Source: Apricaphanius iberus
Lineage: Eukaryota > Chordata > Actinopteri > Cyprinodontiformes > Aphaniidae
Direction: 5' to 3'
DNA: 64,000 nt
Assembly (NCBI GenBank): GCA_028564705.1
Contig: JAPXFQ010002670.1
Coordinates: 1-64,000, forward strand
A program made the translations under genes and the position numbers. Under the pieces are notes generated by a model that made no database searches, was not told where the DNA came from, and saw only the letters and a list, made by a program, of their open reading frames with translations. Of the stretch, positions 7,650 through 19,350 are shown in pieces; positions within the stretch are counted from its first letter, which is position 1, and every line of letters starts with the position of its first letter.

Positions 7650-9752
7650 CTGAGGCCCCCCCTGTCCTCCTTGATAGTAGGGAGGAACCATATGCTGATT
7701 CGGAGCAAAATGTGAAGGTGGCTGACCGGGAGGAATAGCGCCCTCTCGTGGATGTGGACATTCCCTCACCCAGTGCTCATTTGAGCCACACCTCCGACAA
7801 CCGCCAGCACCTGGCTGCCCTCTTCCCAGGCCGCTATTACCACCAAACCTGGCCCTTCCACGTGACCGTCCCCGAGAGTGCCATGTCCGATAAGGAGCAG
7901 CAAATGGCTGATTCGGTGCGGCTGCAGCATACATTACAGGAAAGGAAGGCAACACTGTAGCTGATCCAACAGTCGGCGCTGTTTTAGCCACCATCTGCTT
8001 CACTTTTTTTGACTGATGAAAGTCACCCAATTTATTCTGAGCCTCCTTTAAGTGGAGCTTCAGCAAAGCAGTCTCCATTTTCTTATTCTCCGCAGCATCC
8101 CTTAACGCAGAATCTTGAGCTTCTTGTAAATAATGTGTCATGTGTCTCTCCCATGTAGGCTGATCATAAATATGTGAATCAGGATTACGTTTCATTAGTG
8201 TAGCAACAGACTCTGGCATGCCCGCCAAAACTGCTTCTCTAAACCAGTTTCTGTTATTCCCGGCATCTCTGGGATATTCGCCAGTAACGTCAACCCATTT
8301 ATCTTTACATTTAGCCAGATATTCTGCGGGAGTTACATCAGTTGACCAAGGAAATTTCAAAATCTTAGAGGCGGGCGGGGTAGGATACTTTCTCCTGACC
8401 CACTCAGCAAGTTCAGGCGCGTGAAGCGCAAAAGGGACTTCATCTAGTATTTGCACTAAGTTGCACTGGAGCATCATCTCATTATAGTCTGTTAATGTCA
8501 ACATTCTGCCCATAATTGCTTTCCAGTCCCCCACCGCTAGTGTTTGGCCTGAAGTCAGCTGATTTAATTTGTTTATCCAACAGTTTCCACCACCAGTCAA
8601 AGCGGGGAGTTGCAGAGTGATTGCAGAAATGTCAGCCAGCCTCCATGGTTTGTAAATTACTGAACCATCCGATGCTCCCACTAAAGGAAACATTAAATTA
8701 GTGCCCCCATGAGTTCTGGTATTCTGATAAACCCCCTCACCCTGGTGAACTCTCAACGTCTGTACGTCGTTAACCTGTCCAACTGTTGCACATTCATCAC
8801 TTTTAGTGGGGCTGGTACTCCCCCGAAGGTCAGCAGCCTGCCCTCGCACCAAAGATGTTAATCTGTCCTGATCCTTAAGGACCCCATCCATCTGTTGTTG
8901 AACTTTATTTAACCTGTATTCGTGCTGCTCTATCTCCTCCATTAATCTACCATTGTAAGCCAAAAACAATTTATCAGTCTCCTGTTCTGTTCTGTTTTTA
9001 ACTAAGTTCAACAACTGTCTGTCCTCCTCCGCAGTGTGTGCTACAGTTCCTTTACCGGTGACCTCAAAATGCAATTTATAATCCTGTCCCTCATCGTCCA
9101 CCTTCAGATCACCCTGTGGTTTATTAGTTAATGGGTCATGGGCCACAGACCTCTTTGATGGGCCACTCCAGTGTAAGACTGCAGTGTTTGAAGGGAGGGG
9201 GAAAGCGGGGGAAGCAGGAGAGGTACCCAGAGAGGGTGGTGCACACCTCTGTGATGTAGCCTGCGTGCTTTGAAGTACGCTCTGGCCATCGTCAGTTTCC
9301 AACCCCCAAGAAATGTTTGTTTTACCAGATGTAGACAAGACGGGATACATATTTTGATAAGGCGGAGGAGTCTGGTCTGCCGAACAAACACTATCTGCAG
9401 TAACACACAAATGATCAATGCCTTGACCCGTTAAACCCCATGTCTTCCACATTTTCTCAGTTTTTAAGTATCTCTTCTTAGCACCAGTGATGCTCCTAGC
9501 TGTTTTAGCTTTTTCTGCAAAACGCTTTCCTTCCTCAAAACACATCTGTGAGAGACACCTCTTATGTTCACCACTAGCAGCATGCCGAGACCACATGGCC
9601 TTCATGTCGGCTTGAAACTGCTTTTTATCTATTTCACCGGGCTTATCAACTAATACAGAATATAGTTTTGAAATGTATATTAACAATTGGGCATCTAACG
9701 TGCGCCACTCCTGTCCCAATGGAGCAGGAAGCAATTTATATTCGGCTGCCAT
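7644..9752 (-). CDS. gag: Retroviral Gag polyprotein, intact 702 aa
   Basis: Structural polyprotein for particle assembly, RNA packaging and budding. I chose the ATG at 9752 (MAAEYKLL); the open frame extends 16 codons upstream to 9800 but only reaches a TTG. A PPPY late-domain motif (about 129-132) would recruit NEDD4-type ubiquitin ligases for budding. A charged, probably coiled-coil stretch lies at about 240-300. The C terminus is Arg/Gly-rich and has one CCHC zinc knuckle, C-x2-C-x4-H-x4-C (about 652-665), typical of nucleocapsid. No N-terminal glycine follows the Met, so the usual myristoylation signal is absent. Gag ends in TGA followed in frame by protease, implying readthrough. No inactivating change is visible. 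Confidence 0.93.
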   Translation of the reverse strand: MAAEYKLLPAPLGQEWRTLDAQLLIYISKLYSVLVDKPGEIDKKQFQADMKAMWSRHAASGEHKRCLSQMCFEEGKRFAEKAKTARSITGAKKRYLKTEKMWKTWGLTGQGIDHLCVTADSVCSADQTPPPYQNMYPVLSTSGKTNISWGLETDDGQSVLQSTQATSQRCAPPSLGTSPASPAFPLPSNTAVLHWSGPSKRSVAHDPLTNKPQGDLKVDDEGQDYKLHFEVTGKGTVAHTAEEDRQLLNLVKNRTEQETDKLFLAYNGRLMEEIEQHEYRLNKVQQQMDGVLKDQDRLTSLVRGQAADLRGSTSPTKSDECATVGQVNDVQTLRVHQGEGVYQNTRTHGGTNLMFPLVGASDGSVIYKPWRLADISAITLQLPALTGGGNCWINKLNQLTSGQTLAVGDWKAIMGRMLTLTDYNEMMLQCNLVQILDEVPFALHAPELAEWVRRKYPTPPASKILKFPWSTDVTPAEYLAKCKDKWVDVTGEYPRDAGNNRNWFREAVLAGMPESVATLMKRNPDSHIYDQPTWERHMTHYLQEAQDSALRDAAENKKMETALLKLHLKEAQNKLGDFHQSKKVKQMVAKTAPTVGSATVLPSFPVMYAAAAPNQPFAAPYRTWHSRGRSRGRARFGGNSGLGRGQPGAGGCRRCGSNEHWVRECPHPREGAIPPGQPPSHFAPNQHMVPPYYQGGQGGPQF

Positions 9753-11635
9753 TGAAAGTTTAAAACAAAATCCAAAATGGATTAAAATTGAAGTAGGCAA
9801 TTTGTAATAACTCTGTAAATTATTTGTTTTAATTGAAAAACTATCAATTAGTAGGCCAGATTTATCCCAATATTAATGCAGTTAATAGTAAAGACAGGCA
9901 GTATTTTATTTAACCTATTTATTTTTATTCTTTATAGTGAAGTGGTTTATGTATTATTTTAGTCATATAACATTAACCTTAATAATGATTTATGCAAAGC
10001 CGAAACGAAGGAAATCTAAAAAGGTTTATAACGAACTTTTTATTTCCTCATTAATTTATTTATATACTGAGATATCAGCTGTTTTGTCTAAAACACAAAG
10101 AATTTTAATGAAGTCCGGCCGGCGGCAAAACCCGCGACGGACACTTCCACGAATCACACAAAGAAATAGAATTCTCCCAATATAAAAGCAGTCTCATTTA
10201 TTATTAAAACAAACCGAAAAAATATCTGTAAAACTAGCTTTGTAACACAATCGTAGATCGTTTTTACAAAAAAGAAGTCGACCGAAGTTAGCGGACCCAG
10301 TCAAACACAATAGAACTTCCGGGTCACCACGCGGAACGAAAAAAAAAAAAAACAACCGGGACAAAGACGGCTAATTCTTCACTACAATGTTAAACCGAAC
10401 AAACTGTACTCATGAGTAAACCAACCAAAGACAAAAACAAAATGCCTCCAGCAGAACCACACTTCGTCTCCAAAAAAACTCTAATAGCTGTTTAACCGTG
10501 TCAAACAAATACCGGTCGGAAGCTAGGCTACCAGAGTGTAGCTGTAAGCATGAGCACCCCAGCTCAATCTGAACAAAACGGTGCCGCTGCGTTACAATAA
10601 AAAGTTATTTTATATATATATTCTAAAAAGTTTACTACCAGTTATCCATAACAATAGTCGTATATATGTGTTAAACAATGCTTTAGACGTGTTTACGTAA
10701 GTGTACAAGGTTGAACGCCTTTATTCCAGGCGAGACTCACACACACTGTATGTTAGCTGCAAGCTACATATGGTGGTACTTTAACTAACCGAAAATGATA
10801 GTTCCCATTATTCCTCTACAATGCCAAGCTTCTACGCAATCTGCACAAACAGAAAACGAGGGCATCGACTAGGCGTTTAAAATTCGCAGAGGAATTATGG
10901 TTTTAGATTCAGTCAGTTAGGTCCCCTAAATGAGGAGTTTATATGAGGCCGGTGTGCAAAAAGCTACCTAGTAGCTTTCGTCCCTAGCCTCCACTCCGTC
11001 CAAGCACACCCACAATCACACCAAAAACAAGTACAGTAATTTTACAATATTTATCAAACACTAACCTCAAACCGGGCCGACCAAGAACTGGACCCTAAAG
11101 CCTCACTTCCACCGTTTGCGATGCTCAGTCGCGCATTTAGGAAGAAAACACAGCCTCTCCAAGGTAATCCGTTAGCAGTCAGAGGGCTCCCGGGCCCTGC
11201 CTGGCGCTAAAGTCGCTTGCCAGCCAAGGAGGTCCCAAACCAGCGTCCTGGTTGGGCCGGACGGCCACCCCGAGCCCGATCCGCACTTTGGTCGGCCCTT
11301 AACCAAAAAAACAACACATCAACATTAAACGGAGAACGGTTAGATCAATCAATACCTATTAATTTGGTGTTAGCGCTGGTCCAGATTGATACAAAACCAC
11401 CCGGGTGCTGATTTAGCAAGGATCAATCCAGTCGCTCTCCGATTCTCTGTTGAACTCCAAGGAAAAAACACAAAATTACTGCAATGTCACAAACACACGC
11501 ATCAACCAGTTATACCACACTTTACTCACACTCAATCTCTCCCAGCTCCGAAACAACCTAAGACCGAATTACGGAGCACGCATTCTCCACCATGTGTTGG
11601 CTCCTCGTTCCCATGCGATCGGCACTCGCTTCCGG
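9753..11635 (-). other. ERV 5' leader, untranslated
   Basis: About 1.9 kb between the primer-binding site and the gag ATG, long for a gamma-type retrovirus. The gag-proximal 400 bp is AT-rich; the rest is more balanced. It should contain the packaging signal and splice donor. No ORF in it has recognisable content on either strand. Confidence 0.75.
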
Positions 11636-11653
11636 AGAGTGTAGGGGGCGCCA
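11636..11653 (-). promoter_or_regulatory. Primer-binding site, tRNA-Lys-like start
   Basis: On the minus strand the 18 bases next to the 5' LTR begin TGGCGCCC. These eight bases match the start of PBS sequences used with tRNA-Lys primers. The next ten bases do not match the lysine primer sequences I know, so the tRNA identity is uncertain. Confidence 0.6.
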
Positions 11654-12190
11654 ACATTTACCCCGGCGGGAGTTTTTCCAAATAAAATCAGAGCTGAGAG
11701 ACAGAGATGGAAATGATGCACAGACACAGAATTTCTGTTTCACACTCATACACACCTGCAGGCGGAGAACAGTCAGAACTGAGTTGAACTGAACTGAACT
11801 GAACTGTCGTGTACAGGGGTGTACCATTTTTATTAAAGAAGCACATAGTCACATGTCTATTCTCCTCCCCCTAGATTTTATTACACCAAACGTTTATTCT
11901 CAAGGTTTCCTGAGTTATCGCTGTAACCATCCGGTCTGTTTATGACTGTCTACTCTCTACTCTGTTCCTTATCTCCGCATCCCACTTTTACAACGTGCAA
12001 TAACCTTAGCCTAGAGTTTTACGACTTAAAAGCTTTCCCCCATAAACCATACTTGACAAACATTTCTTTACTATCATGCAAGCTAATAAAAACAGACTTT
12101 TACTTTCTGAATACTAACTAAAGATTATATAAACATATTCAATACGAGACTGTTATATAAAGTAGCCCTAAAAAAATATCAATCCCGACA
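11654..12190 (-). repeat. 5' LTR of the ERV
   Basis: Starts with TGTCGGG on the minus strand at 12190 and runs to the PBS. The AATAAA at 11828-11833 (minus) would mark the end of R. Four GAACT-type units lie at about 11782-11806. I see no convincing TATA box at a sensible distance, only TTTATATAA words close to the LTR start. The end next to the PBS reads AAATGT on the minus strand rather than the canonical CA, so the exact start coordinate is approximate. Confidence 0.94.
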
Positions 12191-14690
12191 GTTCACATTC
12201 AGTTTGTCAAGAACAAAATTGGTTTTAACTGCCTTATGGTGTAGCGAGACAAACTGGAATGCTTTAAGTCGGGAATGACGTCACGTTCTCGTGTACAGCA
12301 ACTCGGACGCCCGAGTTTCCGTGACAAATGGAATGCAGCATGAGTAAAAACAAGGACAGTAGATGACAGGCGAGGATGACTCATCTCAGGAACGGGGTAG
12401 CTAATGTGGATTAGAGATAATAGTACAATATAGTGTTTTAGGATTGATGGTTTCCCAGTTTGGTGATGCAAATGTTTTGTGGCACACTGTTTTTCTGTAT
12501 TGATCAACATAGTGTAATAAATCTGTTACAGATTTAAGGAAATCAGCCTCATCCTTGTTAAACATATTTTTTGTTTTATTTATTTATATAACATATTTTT
12601 TTTCATTTAATTTGGTGCCCAATGTGACTCTCAGCGGGTGGAGATGGACTGGCAGAGATGAAATCAAGAAAGATGGACATCCTAACAAATGATGGTTCAG
12701 CCTCAAACCTACATTAGCTGATTGGGGAATGAGGGTCCTTGAGACTTTCCTCGGACACAACCAACCACCACCTGGGATGCAAACAAATTCACCAGAGGTA
12801 ACCCAGTGAAACTGATTCCTTCTGTAGTCTTCAGATCTCTCATATCTGCCCACTCAACAGTCTGTTCAATCTTCTCACTGATGGAACAATAAGCCATCTT
12901 TACTCATCCTTCCCATTTAAGATTTCCCATTTAAGATTTTTTCCATGACCATTCATTTCTTCCCTACATGTGCCTCTGAATCAATGACTCACAAGCCATT
13001 CTCAGTTTTGCAATTCTTACTGGAAATGAACTCTTTTTTTACTTTTTAAATTCATCTCCTCAAAAAATACTTCAACACATGGGTCAGGGAATGAGCTAGA
13101 ACTATGACAGGAATAGTTTAATATTTAAAATGAGGGAGGTGGGTGATGACAAGTTAAACATATATTACTGTTAAACAATAAAGTTTACATGTAGCAAAAG
13201 ATCCTAGCATTTTTCGGGGTTTTTTTTTAGATAACTTTGTTGAAAGCATCTTGGACTTTTCTGTATGTTAGAGACAAAACTACAAAAGTGCAACACATTA
13301 ACACTAAAACCATCAACCTGTAAAACCTGTGATCAATAATTTTGTCAGCTCTATTGAGAACACACAAGAGTCCCACTCACAAAAGTTTCAATGAGCCTAA
13401 AAGAAAAAAAATAATGTGAGTGTTATAAAACATTTCAGGTTTTTCTTAAGAAATCAGCCAACTTGAAAACAAGTGCATGAAGCCTCTGTGTGTTAAAAAT
13501 GTCATAGGGTTCTTCTCTTTTCAACTATGTGCAGATGGGAGAGTTAATGTGTTCCAAGCACAAATGTTGTTTTTTTTACCTTAATACCAGCCCTTTGACC
13601 AAAAAAAGATGTAATTAAAAAATAAACTTCAGAAAATCTCTGTATGATCCAATTACCCATCTTGTTCTGGGGTGAGACTTTTCACACTTAAAAGAGACAC
13701 AAAATAAGCATGCTTTATTGTTGCATAAAAGCTTTACTAGACATATCAGTTTGAAGAATTTGAACCACTACCTCTGCTAGCAGGTTTAAGTTGAAACCAT
13801 TTGGAGCGTTCATCGAGCAATGTGGGGATATATACGTTCCTTTGTAGATTGCTGGTAACCATTGTGTCAATGCCCATCTCTGAAAGCAAGATAAGACTCA
13901 TCATCCTTGCTGTTTCGAAGAGCTTTGCTGTAAGTAAACCACAGGATGAGAGCGCAAGGCTGTTTCCATGGCAAACCCTCAGAGCACGCTTTCTGAGCAG
14001 AGCGACAATTACAGTCGCTGTTAGAGCAACAAAGGCCAATTTAGACTCATTTTTGGAACCTTTAGGCACAGTGAAGGGGAGCCTTTTTGTTCACTGTTCT
14101 TACAGGAAGGTGGATTATGCACAAAGGGGTTCAATTTATCAGTTTTGTGCAAATCTTATAATTGCTGTTCAAAGCAGCACTAGCTTCTTTCATCTTGCAG
14201 ACACAGTTTTTGTGCAGAGGGTTTATCAATCTCTCTCTGTTTTAATATTAATTAGAATTCCTTCACTTTCAAATGTAAAGTTGGGCACAAAAGTCTGTTA
14301 AGTTAACCCTGTCTTAATTCTTAATTCCAGCCTGGCCTCAAAGTTTCCAAATGCACATCATTATTCCCTTTACCCTTTGACTAGTAGCAGTGCAGTCTGG
14401 CTCTAAAGTCACCAGCTTATGTTTTCACATCCATGTTTTCTGTGCTGTTCTTTAACCACTTCGCTCTACAGTTGGCTCACTTATCCTGCTGATGTGCAGA
14501 CCAATGGCAGCAAGAAACATCCCTCCAAAACATCAGTTACATTTTACCTAACTAAAATGTAATTGGTGCCTTGTAACTGGGTTAGATGCAGTATTTATAT
14601 GGTGTATGAAATGCAAAATCAAATTCTTGAGAGACATTGTTTGTTCAGAAATGTGAAAAAATAAAAGTATTATCTCAATAATACTGTGTT
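12191..14690. other. Unassigned host DNA
   Basis: Host flank of the provirus. ORFs of 166 aa (13801-14301, plus) and 107 aa (13746-14069, minus) overlap here but have no recognisable domain or coding signature. No RNA gene or repeat family was identified. Confidence 0.5.
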
Positions 14691-14694
14691 AGAT

Positions 14695-14770
14695 ATCAAC
14701 TCAAATCAAACTTTATAAAGTGGTTTTCATACAAAAAGAAATGCAGTTCAAAGTGCAAGTTAATAAAAAT
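14695..14770 (-). repeat. LINE-type 3' tail fragment
   Basis: The words CAAATCAAACTTTATAAAG...CATACAAA...GCAGTTCAAAGTGC read, in reverse, like the end of a teleost LINE 3' UTR ('aaagtgctttgt...ataaataaagtttgatttgat'). Short and diverged. Confidence 0.5.
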
Positions 14771-15252
14771 GACCCCCCCAACCAACCCAGCCCGTATACC
14801 CTTGTCACAAGGTGTCAAGGTGTCACAAGGTTAAACATGTTAACATTTATACCCCCTCCGCCCAATTCTATCCCCATGTGTGGAGCACTCAGGAGCCAGA
14901 TTAAATTTACATTAAAATAGACAATAAAATGGACACTGGGCTGAGTACAAATGAGCCAGATTAGATATGCAAACACTATAAAGGGAGCCACCTGCACTGG
15001 CAGCAGCAGATCAACAGAAGAAGCCGAGACACTGACCCAGGGCGCGCAGAGGAGGGGAGGCAGGGACCCCCACCTACACCCAAGTACAACTTGGTGTCAG
15101 ATTTCTGATCTGGCAGTGAGAGGAGTGTTGCGTGCGGACTTGACCCAAGCTCAGAGGAAGTTGAGCGAAGGGAAAAAGGTGGCATGCTGTTTTTTGGCAA
15201 CACCTGAAGAGTCAGGAATGGGATCACAAGAGAAGACCAGAAGGAAACAGCA

Positions 15253-15800
15253 ATTCAATTCACTTTTATTCATATAGCGCCAATTCACAACAAATATCAT
15301 TACAAAGGCACTTTACAACAAAAGTCATTTTAATACAATTATACAAACATTCCAATCAGTTAAAAGTTTATTATGTTGGAATCCCAGCCCATTGCAATGA
15401 GTCATCAACATGAGGTTCTGCCCAGATCATGTAGACTTCAACCACACCAAATCCTCAGCAATCCCTCATACTGAGCAAGCGTGTAGCGACAGTGGAGAGG
15501 AAAAACTCCCCTTTAACAGGAAGAAAACTCAGACAGAACCTGACTCAGTACAAGCGGTTATCTGCCTAGACCGTCTGAGGGTCTGAGGTCCAGCAGGGGA
15601 CTTTATAGTTGAGCAGGGTACCAGACCATGTGGAGCTTCTATGGGGAGAAAAATACTGAGAGAAAACTGGATTAACAATCACAATAACAGCAGAAACAAT
15701 ATATCTGGAGAGTGGTAGGAGTAAAAAGTAGAAGAAAGAAGAAAAGTGGTCAGTCTGTCCTCCAACAGTCTAACTTAAGCTTAAAGTACTCCGGCACCGT
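15253..15800 (-). repeat. Teleost CR1/L2-type LINE 3' UTR
   Basis: On the minus strand it contains the well-known fish LINE tail: a 'cttcctgttaaaggggagtttttcctc' block, an 'actgtcgctacacgcttgctcagtatgaggga' block, and a terminal 'gaattggcgctatatgaataaaa' followed by GAATTGAATT. A second, more diverged copy is at 62646-62930. No coding part is attached. Confidence 0.75.
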
Positions 15801-16560
15801 GCCGGATCTCCGGCGTTTGACTGATTCAGAAAAAATAATTATCTCAGAGGGGCTTTGAACGCAGCATCCGAGGCAAGCCCCAGTTGTTTCTCCCGAAATC
15901 AGAAGGAGGCTAAATTCATGAAGCCAGGGGGAGATATAGTCGTGGTTGACAAGGGCCTTTAAAACAAGTGGCGCTGGTCAAGGATAGAGGAAAAAGGTGG
16001 AGACTGCATGCCGTTTGGTAGCTGGTGCCAGAAGCTAAGGGAACCTGGTTTGTGTTTTTGTGTGTTGTGTCCAAGAAGTTAGTACATGCAACTAGCGGAA
16101 ACAAAAGCTCTTCGCCGTCACGAAGGAGACGCCGGCATAAAGTGGCTGTCCGTGCGCTCCAACACACAAGCTGTTTACCAGGAGCAACAGCCACAGCTGA
16201 CATAGTGGCCGCAGTGGCTGTTAAAAATATGTGTGTGCTCGTTCATTGTGGAACACAATTTATCATTTACGATCGCACAACCGCTCGTAGATCTATGCAA
16301 AAAAGTAGCGGTTGATAAAAACGCTTTAACAAAACTGTCCATTACCCCATAAACATGCCAGTTATATGAACACACATGGCATAGTATCAGAGTTCAAGAA
16401 ACGTCTGTCTGACAAGCTCAAAGGATGTATGTTTTCTCTGAATGTTGATGATTTCTTGGAGCACTTTATTGGTTTAATGCCTCTGCAAATATGTTAAGGA
16501 GGAGAGGAGTTAAGACTCAATGTAATGTATTTCTTATAACTCACTTTGCCATTATTTTGA
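15801..16560. other. Unassigned, GC-richer stretch
   Basis: Unusually GC-rich for its surroundings near 15780-16200, with CpGs. No gene or repeat family recognised. Confidence 0.4.
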
Positions 16561-16564
16561 ACAA

Positions 16565-18220
16565 AAGGCAAGGCAATTTTATATGTATAGCACACTTTCA
16601 ACACAAGGCAATTCAAGGTGCTTTACATGATTACAAAGAAATTTGAAAATTAAAACAAATAATCATTAAAATGAGGCTTAAACAAAGATTTATGATCAAC
16701 TAGCAATATTAAAATACAATAAAGTATACACAATAAAACAATGCTATTTAGAATTTGATCAAAATAATTAGTATAAAAAATAAAAAATAGGCAGACAAGA
16801 AATCATTAGCAATTGAGTGAAACAAGTCTAAATTAGTATGTATTTATTTTAGATTTAAAAGTGTTAGAAAAAGTGATAGAAAAAGTTGCAATTTATGTTT
16901 TTGTATAAATTTCCCTTTACTGAATTAAATGGTTGCCAAATTAATCAGATTAATTTGCTTAACTGAGTTTCATATGTTTTCACTTCTAACTTAATTACTT
17001 TCACTTTCTAAAAATCCCATTTAAATTGTAGTTCATCTTGTACATTACCAAGCACAGTGCCAAAAAGTTGTTGGCCAAATTGCCTATAATGTGTATGTAT
17101 TGGATCCCCTGCATCCCGCTCCTTAGAAAAAAAATTCAGGCTCAGGATGTTTTTTTTACTTTAAGCCCTGGTCTAAACCTATAGCAGCATAACTAAAATA
17201 TAGCTCAAGATAACCTAAGCCACTCTAACTATAAACTTTATCAAAAATGAAGGTTTTAAGCCTAGTCTTGAAAATAGAGTATCTGCTTTATGGACTAAAA
17301 CTGGGAGCTGGTTCCACAGAATAGGAGCCTGATAACTAAAAGATCTGCCTCCCATTCTACTTTTAGAAATCCTAGGGACTACCAGTAAACCTGCATTCTG
17401 AGAACAAAGTGCTCTGTTAGGAACATATGGAACAATCAGATCGCTGATGTACAATGGAGCTTGATTATTAAGGGCTTTATAAGTAAGGAGGAGGATCTTA
17501 AACTATATTCTGGATTTAACAGGGAGCCAGTGAAGAGAAGCCAAAACCGGAGAAGTGTGATCTCTCTTTTTAATATTCATCAGAACTGTTGCCACAGCAT
17601 TTTGGATCAACTGGAGGCTTTTAATTGCATTTTGTGGACTTCCTGATAATAAGGAATTACAGTAGTCCAGCCTTGAAGTAACAAATGCATGGACTAGTTT
17701 CCCTGCATTGCTCCTGGATAGGATATTTCTAATTTTAGCAATATTCCAGAGGTGAAAGAACAAACTCTTAGAAACCTGTTTAATATGGGATTTAAATGTC
17801 ATGTCTTGGTAAAAAATTACACTAAAGTTATTTACATTATTACCAGAGGCCAAATTAATGCCATCCAGATGAAGTGATTGAGTTATTAGTTTCTTTTTTA
17901 AAGGTTCTGGTCCAAACACAACAACTTCTGTCTTGTCTGAACTTAAAAGTAGAAAATTCAGAGTCATCCAGGTTTTTACGTCTTCAAGACATGCTTGTAA
18001 TCTACCTAACTGATTGGTTTCTTCAGGTTTTATGGATAAATATAACTGTGTATCATCAGCCAAACAGTGGAAATTCATTGCATGCTGTCTAATCATTTTA
18101 CCAATTGGAAGCATATATATAGTAAGAGAATCGATCCAACCACATAACCTTGTGGTACTCCACAATGCGACAGAGAGACGGAGAAACAGAGCTTCTGGAG
18201 ATAGAAGGTTCAACAACACT
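16565..18220 (-). mobile_element. CR1/L2-clade (Rex1/Maui-like) LINE, 5'-truncated and decayed
   Basis: Minus-strand ORF 18219-17503 (238 codons) carries the C-terminal half of a LINE reverse transcriptase: a degraded CGVPQG motif just upstream in another frame, LADDTQLY (the ADD catalytic box), and SDKTEVVVFGPE, SRLDYCNSLLSG and LASLHWLPVKSRI, all typical of the CR1/L2 clade. A separate frame at 17454-17215 continues with the C terminus (SQNAGLLVVPR, MGGRSFSYQAP). The 3' UTR ends near 16565 with the GGCAAGGCAA/AGCACA-type tail. At least two frameshifts and the missing N-terminal endonuclease make it inactive. Confidence 0.88.
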
Positions 18221-18857
18221 GGAATGCCATTTCGACAGAGAGCAGGCTTGTGGAAATGGGTCGGGACACAGAGGAACTGATGTCAGAGTGTCGAGCGGGT
18301 GAGTAAGCCCTCCTTAAATAGGAAATTGCAATGATCACATGATCACGACCTGACAACTCGAGAGCACCCAGGCAGCCACAGCCATCCACCGCTACTGAGG
18401 CAGAAGGTTCCATCAGACGAAGCACTGGAAGGATGTGTCTATTGCTTTGTGTAAAAAACCTGGAAAACATGTTGAAATACAAAACTAAATAAACAAGTAA
18501 ATAATTATATGAAATAAATAGATAAGCAAATACGAATAAATAAAATAAACAGGATAGTCTGCGATTCGGTGGCCGAATTTCCCGCGCTTACACGCGGATG
18601 TAATGTCAATCTACAATTCTTGCATGTTCTCGATTTAACAGGAAGAAGGAAGAGAAACAACCCAGACTTCAGACGTGCTCGATTAAACACTATTACCTAC
18701 TTCGTCACTAGACATATTGCTTGTTGTTGTACAGCTGAACTGTGCGCAATGAGCAGTGGCTTGAAAGTACGCTATGTCACTGATTTATTTACTTTTTGTG
18801 CACACTTTCATGGTGGCTGCAGTTACTTGCAGTGCCAGCCGCGACAGTCGCAAGTTT
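18221..18857. other. Unassigned stretch between two LINE relics
   Basis: An AT-rich part (18470-18555) followed by a GC-richer part with CpGs (18556-18850). No recognised gene or repeat. Confidence 0.4.
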
Positions 18858-19350
18858 AATTCCTTCCTCCTGCTCCTTTAAAGGAAAATAAATAGGCAAT
18901 AAATAATAATGAGTTAAAAGCTAGGCTAAAAAGGTGAGTCTTGAGCCTGCTCTGAAAAATAATACTGGAAAGATGCCTCACCATGGGTGTGTGTTCTGAC
19001 TTTAGGAATGAGAAGTAGACGGCTGCCAAAGGATCACAGAGACCACAAAGATTCATACAGTAAAATCAATTCAGAAACATAAAGAAGGCCCAAGACCATT
19101 AAGACACTTGAAAACCATTAAAAGAACCTTAAAATGAATCCTAAAACATAAGGGGAGCCAATGCAGGGATTTTAAAACAGGTGTTCCACCTCCTGGTCTT
19201 CACCGTTCATATGCTGCTAAATTTTGTAGAAGTTGTCAACATGACATACTCTTTTTGGGAAGACCAGAAAGCAGGGCATTACAGTAATCGATCCTACTGT
19301 GATTAAAGCATGCATTAGCATCTCCGTACTGGCCCGAGAGAGAATGGCTT
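18858..19350 (-). mobile_element. Second CR1/L2-type LINE 3' fragment
   Basis: The minus frame 19056-18856 reads KSEHTPMVRHLSSIIFQSRLKTHLF, split here as KSEHTPMVRHLSS and FQSRLKTHLFSL; this is typical of the C terminus of fish L2-like ORF2. The adjacent part reads, in reverse, as more C-terminal reverse-transcriptase text with stops. It belongs to a different subfamily from the 16.6-18.2 kb LINE. Confidence 0.7.

Larger units (their letters stand above)
1..12190 (-). mobile_element. Near-complete endogenous retrovirus, young, pol-defective
   Basis: Two LTR copies flank, on the minus strand, a primer-binding site, leader, gag, pro-pol, env and polypurine tract in retroviral order. The window opens about ten bases inside the 3' LTR, so the left host flank and target-site duplication cannot be seen. 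By eye the LTRs differ by about ten substitutions and four indels over about 525 bp (roughly 2%). Gag and env are open. Pro-pol keeps one frame throughout but has three nonsense codons. The readthrough-type gag-pol layout, integrase GPY/F-type C terminus and CX6CC Env point to a gamma/epsilon-like teleost lineage. I do not assign a named family. Confidence 0.97.

Noticed and set aside
7441..7653. Plus-strand ORFs antisense to the retroviral genes (for example 70 aa here)
   Set aside because: Shadows of pol and gag; no independent evidence for antisense genes.
13746..14301. Overlapping 166-aa (plus) and 107-aa (minus) ORFs
   Set aside because: No recognisable motif, no splice context, and each is the antisense shadow of the other.
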